From Macrolepiota albuminosa (taxonomy: Eukaryota; Basidiomycota; Agaricomycetes; Agaricales; Agaricaceae), in the NCBI GenBank assembly GCA_027475525.1, contig JAMWFC010000044.1, positions 745,340 through 809,339 on the forward strand: DNA of 64,000 bases. The letters are read 5' to 3'. Every line of letters starts with the position of its first letter. Position 1 is the stretch's first letter. Made by a program: the position numbers and the translations under genes. Below are positions 58,665 through 64,000 of this stretch, in pieces. The notes beneath the pieces were generated by a model that was not told the origin of the DNA, did no database searches, and saw only the letters and a list, made by a program, of their open reading frames with translations.

Positions 58665-58880
58665 GTGATCCAATTGTTGATCATGGTTTGATGGCGGTTG
58701 ATCCTGGGGCCCATGATGCAGGTTGCCGGGGTGCCAGGTGATGGCAGCCTTTGATGCGTGTAATGGTGGTGTTGGTAGTTGTGATGGCAGGGCGTGTTTG
58801 TGGGGTCGGAGAGAGAGTCCTGGATGGGGTTCCGGGGGTGTCCCTGAGTGGACCTGGAGGGGAGGAGTCGTGACACTCCT

Positions 58881-59487
58881 CCTTTGACTTCACCTCTGTA
58901 AATGACATGGCACAAGCTGAAACTACTCCAGCTCTTAGGAGTATCTCAACACAGCTGGCCTCCATCACTTCCTTCCCAACAATGCCATCTCAAAGCTCTC
59001 AGCCACAACATCTGAGCTCTGCAGATGCATAAACAGACTGATGGCTGAGATTGACAAATCTGGAGCTGACCTTGCAGCAGTCAATGGTGTCTCCAGAGAA
59101 CCTTCTAAAGCTCTTATTTGTGGGATCACCTGGCTCAAACAAGGTGCATACTTTATTGAGCTTGACATTCCAGAGTCTGCAGGATGATTCAGGAGCTACA
59201 CACATGATCTCATCTGAAAGCTCATCAAGACATGCTTGGGAAACTCAGTGCAGGTCATTGATAGAGCCTACAGCCTTATCATTCACTTTATCCTCTGTGG
59301 AGGGATCTTTGACCCCTCTAAAACTAAAAACATTGTGACATTTAAGCATGAGAATAGATTTCCAGCTGAGTGCATCACCTCAGTCTCCTGGCTGAAGAAG
59401 GAAACTCACTGCCATGCACAGCAGACAGTTGCTTCTCTCAAAATACTCTGCAACTATCTGCATGCTGCCAACTATCTTCTTTGTAAG
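58881..59487 (+). pseudogene. ORF1/gag-like retroelement remnant, middle part
   Basis: Continues the remnant begun at 38,483. Fragments such as SLIIHFILCGGIFDPSKTKN, FKHENRFPAECITSVSWLKK and QTVASLKILCNYLHAANYLL resemble the nucleocapsid-like ORF1 of basidiomycete retroelements. Stop codons and shifts are frequent and CpG is nearly absent. Confidence 0.6.
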
Positions 59488-60014
59488 CATTCAGGTACTG
59501 CTGACTTGGGGGCCTTCCAAGTAAAGCAATGCCCTGACAAGATGGACTTGACCTACATGTACTTGGAGTGTCTGAAGCTCTAGGCCATGCTATGAAGCTC
59601 AAGACACAAAGAGGAACAAGTCCAGAGTTGATGAGACTTGGTCCAGGGGTTGAAATGAACTGAGGAAAGTGAATGACTTTCAGAAACTCTATAAGTAGCA
59701 GTAGGATAAGAAACAACTATATGCCAAGGATTGTACCTGCAAGACACATGATCAGTGGTGTGGGAGTGGTGGTGTAATGCATGATGCATAATGGCCAGGG
59801 TGATTGGGCATAATCTAGGGTGTTGTTGATCATGGGGGTGATGGCCATGATAGCATCCTGGAATTCTGTGATGCAAGAGGTGGCTGAGAAATGTAGCAAT
59901 AATGATGGGCATAATGGTGGGTGTTGGTCAAAGTATATGGCTGGGAGTTGGCAGAAAGGTTCAGAAGGGGCTCTGAGGGTGTCTCAGGATAAATCCCAGA
60001 GTGGGGTGTCATTA
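59488..60014 (-). repeat. Third, heavily mutated LTR of the gypsy-1 family
   Basis: Recognisable blocks TCAGGTACTGCTGACTTGGG, GGTCCAGGGGTTG, GTAATGCATGATGCATAATG and GGGGTGTCATTACA follow the order of the gypsy-1 LTR. About 527 bp, with internal deletions; boundaries are approximate. Confidence 0.65.
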
Positions 60015-60190
60015 CACATGTCTTTATTCTTTGGTGCAACAATTGTCAGAAATTTGGCCACATTCATGTTTCCTGCAAAAAAGCTAGGCACTGCTTTCAG
60101 TATGTTAGCCCTGATCAAATTTTTGATGATTGTCTCTTCAAGACTACTATAGCTGCATATCATATAGGCCAAATTCCTCTCATATAAGCC
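60015..60190 (+). pseudogene. Zinc-knuckle end of the ORF1/gag-like remnant
   Basis: The frame CNNCQKFGHIHVSCKKARHC is a CCHC knuckle, followed by PDQIFDDCLF. It resumes the remnant after the third LTR. Confidence 0.65.
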
Positions 60191-61922
60191 TAGCCTGCCA
60201 ATGCCTAGTCTTCTATAAATACTGTGATAATCTAGATACTTGCTAATTTAAGAACAGCATGCCATTTCCTACTACAGTCAAGGACAAGCAAACTCTACTA
60301 AACAAACTGACCTCTACTGAAGCACCAGCTACAATAGATGAAAAGTTAGGAAAACTGTAAAAATGTGTTATTTAGACTTTTTAGATATGAAATTATTGAG
60401 CACATTTTGCTCTTTGATTTTTTGATCTCATAAATTTAGCTGGCCTTTTTTAAAAAAAATAGCTAAAATTACAAAAGATATAGCAATTGACTCCTTTTAT
60501 CTAACAACAATAATATTTTCAGAGTCAGAATAATGAAAGTGACACAAAAAAAAAGTTTTCATAGTGACTCAAACAATAAAATAGTTTAACTTTTGCTATC
60601 TATTCATTTTGATAACAAAGAAAAAGCAGTCTAAAAACTTATATAACACTTCAGGCCTTTGAAATCAGAAGACCAGGACATTATCTTCATCTCTGCCACC
60701 TGTCACCAGTATTAATGGGGAGCCTGATACATTATTAAAAACAGAAAGTGACTAAGAGCTGCACATGCTTCATGATGGTCTGAAAATTAATTTTTGAGAT
60801 GAGGAGGAGGAATTGGATGATGATGCAAACAATAATATTGAAGAGTGGGATAATTGTGGTGATTTGCACAGTGAAAACAAAGAAGGTCTCTCCAGATAGC
60901 CATTGACAATGGTGATGATCTATGTGATGAAGACTGAGTTCTAGAAAAGATAAGAGCAAAAAAGAAGAATTAGAAACATAAAAATTTGTTTGTCAAATAA
61001 GCTGAATGCAAAAAGTTTATTAAATATGTAAAGATCAGGATGCTGAAATACAAAAAAGGAATTTGTTTGTCAAATAAGCTGAATGCAAAAAGTTTATTAA
61101 ATATGTAAAGATCAGGATGCTGAAATACAAAAAAGGATCAGATATTGCAAATAAAAGTGCACATATACAAGACTACTATTGTAATGCTGTCTGAAAAAGA
61201 GAGCTCCAGATCAAGAAATCCAGTCATGGAAGCATGTTTTCAATGTGATGCCAACAGAAGTCGATAGTTTTGATGAGTTGCCTAATTGATAACAAAGCTT
61301 AGAGTCTAAAGCTGATAGCAGAAGATTTTAAAAAATATAACCAGAGGTTACAAGCTAGAACAGTCTTGTGTGCTTCATATAGTGCTAAATCAGACCACAG
61401 TATTGAATTTGACTAGTATTAAGAGTGAGTGAATACAAGATGTTGTCTTATATAATACTTGCTAAATCAGACCACAGTATTGAATTTGACTAGTATTAAG
61501 AGTGAGTGAATACAAGATGTTGTCTTATATAATACTCTACAATCTAACAATAGTGTTGGTAATGCTCAGGACTGGGGTGTTGCTCTGTTACACTATGATT
61601 TTTTTATAGTCCTGCTCTAACCCTATTTATTGATCCCAGTTTTAGCTCTCAGACTGTACTAGTTCTCTGTCCATAATTTAGACAAGTGTTGGCCTTCTAG
61701 CACTGCAACTTGCTACCCCATCATTTCATTCCTTCTCTCCACACTCCACTCCTTCTTCAGTTACCTAACAAAGTTGTTTTCATTACATATATCTCCTAAG
61801 AGATGAAGAAAAAGGAAAGTATGTGTTCCTTGTCTTGTAGTGTCTAACACAAGTGTGGTGAGTTCTGCATGGAAATTGCACAATGCACCAAAGTCCAATA
61901 CTGGCACATTAAAATAGCACCT
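60191..61922. other. AT-rich, CpG-poor degenerate repeats
   Basis: No gene. Two exact tandem duplications with the 77-bp period start at 60,983 and 61,383. The rest is low in coding signal. Confidence 0.5.
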
Positions 61923-63516
61923 TACAGTAGCTCAAAAAAGTGTCCCAATGTTTTAAAAGTTTTGAAAAATGGCATTGGCATGTAAGATTGGAAGTACCTA
62001 AAATTCTGCATAAATCATGTAAAATACTCTCACATTGTAGCTGCAGATCTCATCTAGGATTATATAATTTAAATTGAAACTGATGGAGTAATAGTCATTT
62101 TAAAATATTCACTCATTGAGACACTTTTTTGAGCATCTCTAACTTTGCAAGTATATCTCTATTCTACTCAGAAATAAAGAGTAAGTTGCATGTGGGAATA
62201 TAAACCAAGTCATGTGACCATGTTTAGATATATTTGGGAGTGGTTCACATCTTGGCCTTCAACTACTATCATGAAAGTTACTCCTCCTGCACAACACTCT
62301 GCTATTGCTTCTCTTCTTGCTGAAGGGTATTCTCTGTGCCAAATTGAGACTAAAACTAGTCTAGGGAAGTCTACTATTGGGAGTATTAGTAAAGAGTTGG
62401 AGGTAGACAAGGAAAACCACTTTAGAGACCATCCTCTAAGCTTACTCCATGTGATAAACAGGTTATTATTTGACAAATTTCAACTAGGAGACTTTATGCA
62501 GCTGTCCAGGCTATCAATTTTATCAACAACATCATTTCCAACCCTATCTCTCTTCAGACTGTCTAGAATGTGCTGAAGAATAAGAGGTATTAGTCTGTTA
62601 TAAAGAAGAAAGTTCCTATGCTTAAAGCTAAACATTGGCAACTACAACTTAAATGGGCTTGGGAGCATCAGAACTGGACTGTGGAGGACTGAAAAAGGAT
62701 ATTGTAGACAAATAAAAGAAAGATCAACAGGATTGGGTCAGATGAGAAGCAGTATGTGTAGAAGCTATGAGAGGAAAGCATTTCAGACCCCTACTGTGAA
62801 GCATGGAGGAGGGAATAATCTTATGGTATAGGGCTGTATGGGTTGGAATGGGGTAGGAAAGCTGGTAAAGGTGGTAGAGATCATAGATGCAGAGCAGTAC
62901 TGTGAAGTTTTAGATGATGGAGCAAAAGAAAACTTTAAGAAGTTGGAGATGGAGGAGGGTGCCTGCTATTTTGAACAGGACAATGACTCCAAACACAACT
63001 CCAAGAGGGCTGACAAGTGGTTTGAAGACAACAACTTTGATGTCCTCTGGTGGACAGCTCAATCTCCTGATCTCAATCCTATTGAACACCTCTTAGGAGT
63101 ATCTCAAGGAGTGGCTTAAGCAGTACAGAATACCTCCTCATAGTATGCATGAATTGTGGGAGAGGGTTGAAAAGGAGTGGGATAGGGTACTACCAGAAGT
63201 ATGCCAAAGACTGATAGAAAGCATGATTAGAAAGATTCAAGCAGTTATCAAGGCAAATGAAGGACATACAAAGTATACAAAGTACTAGATTCCAAAATTA
63301 GAGATAGTCAAAAAAGTGTCCCAATGAGTGAATATTTTAAAATGGCTATTACTCCATCAGTTTTGATTCAAATTACATAATTTTAGATGTGATCTGTAGC
63401 TACAATGCCACAGTATTTTACATGATTTATTCAAAACTTTAGGTACTTCCAATATTATATGCCAATACCATCTTTCAAAAATATAAAATATTGAGACACT
63501 TTTTTGAGCTACTGTA
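61923..63516 (+). mobile_element. Tc1/mariner element copy 3, complete with inverted repeats
   Basis: TA-flanked inverted repeats TACAGTAGCTCAAAAAAGTG at both ends extend ~220 bp and end internally with inverted copies of the CAAAAAAGTGTCCCAAT module (near 62,120 and 63,310). The transposase is a pseudogene: HTH region AIASLLAEGYSLCQIE, then GWNGVGKLVKVVEIIDAEQY, ACYFEQDNDSKHNSK with a catalytic Asp, SPDLNPIEHLL, and a KAVIKANEGHTKY-type end. It belongs to a different subfamily from copies 1 and 2. Confidence 0.88.
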
Positions 63517-63540
63517 TACTAATCAGCAGCTCTGATTAAA

Positions 63541-64000
63541 CTGAATCTATGGAAAACTAATAAAGATAACTTAATATCTCAAGATAAATGCATGCATAAT
63601 ATAGATGAAAACACTCAGAAATTCTATATAAACATAATAAAGATAACTTAATATCTCAAGATAAATGTAGATGAAAACACTCAGAAATTCTATATAAACA
63701 AGTAATGTGTTACAGGAGAAAAAATTCTAAGAGGCTACTCTTAATACAATTGAAATTTGCAATTCACAAAGAGTTTTTTTCTCTTCAATAACTGAATCTA
63801 TGGAAAAATAATAAAGATAACTTAATATCTCAAGATAAATGCATGCATAATATAGATGAAAACACTCAGAAATTCTATATAAACATAATAAAGATAACTT
63901 AATATCTCAAGATAAATGCATGCATAATATAGATGAAAACACTCAGAAATTCTATATAAACATGTAATGTGTTACAGGAGAAAAAACTCTAAGAGGCTAC
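63541..64000. repeat. Nested direct repeats at window end
   Basis: A ~210-240-bp block starting CTGAATCTATGGAAAA and ending in GTTACAGGAGAAAAAA...CTCTAAGAGGCTAC occurs twice. In each, the AATAAAGATAACTTAATATC unit is repeated with a 77-bp period (63,562/63,639 and 63,813/63,890). Confidence 0.75.

Larger units (their letters stand above)
38667..58875 (-). repeat. Solo LTR of the gypsy-1 family, split by later insertions
   Basis: Pieces at 38,667-38,968, 40,041-40,299 and 58,665-58,875 align in order with the gypsy-1 LTR. The outer ends TGTCA/TGACA are flanked by the perfect 5-bp duplication CTCCT (38,662-38,666 and 58,876-58,880). The pieces sum to ~772 bp against 742 bp for gypsy-1. Most differences are C/T or G/A changes, many at CpG. 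The self-priming complement (ATATCAAGACTAG near 40,081) and the TATA-like CTATAAG are conserved. Confidence 0.85.

Noticed and set aside
63541..64000. Telomere or centromere satellite
   Set aside because: No short G-rich telomeric motif; only two large units are present and the inner period equals the 77-bp artefact.

Overview
The window comes from a filamentous basidiomycete, most likely an Agaricomycete. The evidence is dense protein-coding genes split by very short GT-AG introns (mostly 47-69 nt), an HMG-box regulator, a three-EH endocytic scaffold and a basidiomycete-style transposon load. No rRNA, tRNA or CRISPR array was seen.

Positions 1-27,492 are ordinary euchromatin. In order: a TENA/THI-4 protein (+), a Ser/Thr kinase (+), a multi-pass membrane protein with a long Ser/Pro-rich tail (-), phosphopantothenate-cysteine ligase of CoA synthesis (-), a Sec2-type Rab GEF (-), an HMG-box factor (+), an Ede1/Eps15-like EH protein (+), an unrecognised three-exon 146-aa protein (-), RNA polymerase subunit RPB10 (-), a type II haloacid dehalogenase (+), a NYN-domain protein with an OST-HTH-like tail (+), an orphan chitinase exon (relic, +) and the last codons of a gene (-) cut by a 100-N gap. 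These genes are housekeeping or regulatory and show no pathway clustering. RPB10 and the dehalogenase share a 443-bp divergent promoter region.

Positions 27,593-64,000 are a transposon graveyard. A GC- and CpG-rich chromodomain Ty3/gypsy element (gypsy-1, minus strand, 27.6-33.8 kb) has lost protease, RT, RNase H and the integrase core. It appears to use Tf1/sushi-type self-priming. Beyond it lie CpG-poor Tc1/mariner copies and then a four-level nest: an ORF1/gag-like retroelement remnant (38.48-60.19 kb) is split by a solo LTR of the gypsy-1 family (TSD CTCCT). That LTR is split by a second solo LTR and by a complete but decayed gypsy element (gypsy-2, 40,300-58,664, minus). The gypsy-2 integrase is split by a nearly intact Helitron (44,986-51,978, minus). 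The window ends in another Tc1/mariner element and a local repeat.

Two observations stand out. Both gypsy elements carry, antisense and at the 3' side of integrase, a gene with a Cys-rich motif and coiled-coil-like stretches that keeps spliceosomal introns. The assembly also contains at least 19 tandem duplications of unrelated sequence, all with the same 77-bp period. These are almost certainly an assembly artefact; they break reading frames and must be removed before any gene here is interpreted.
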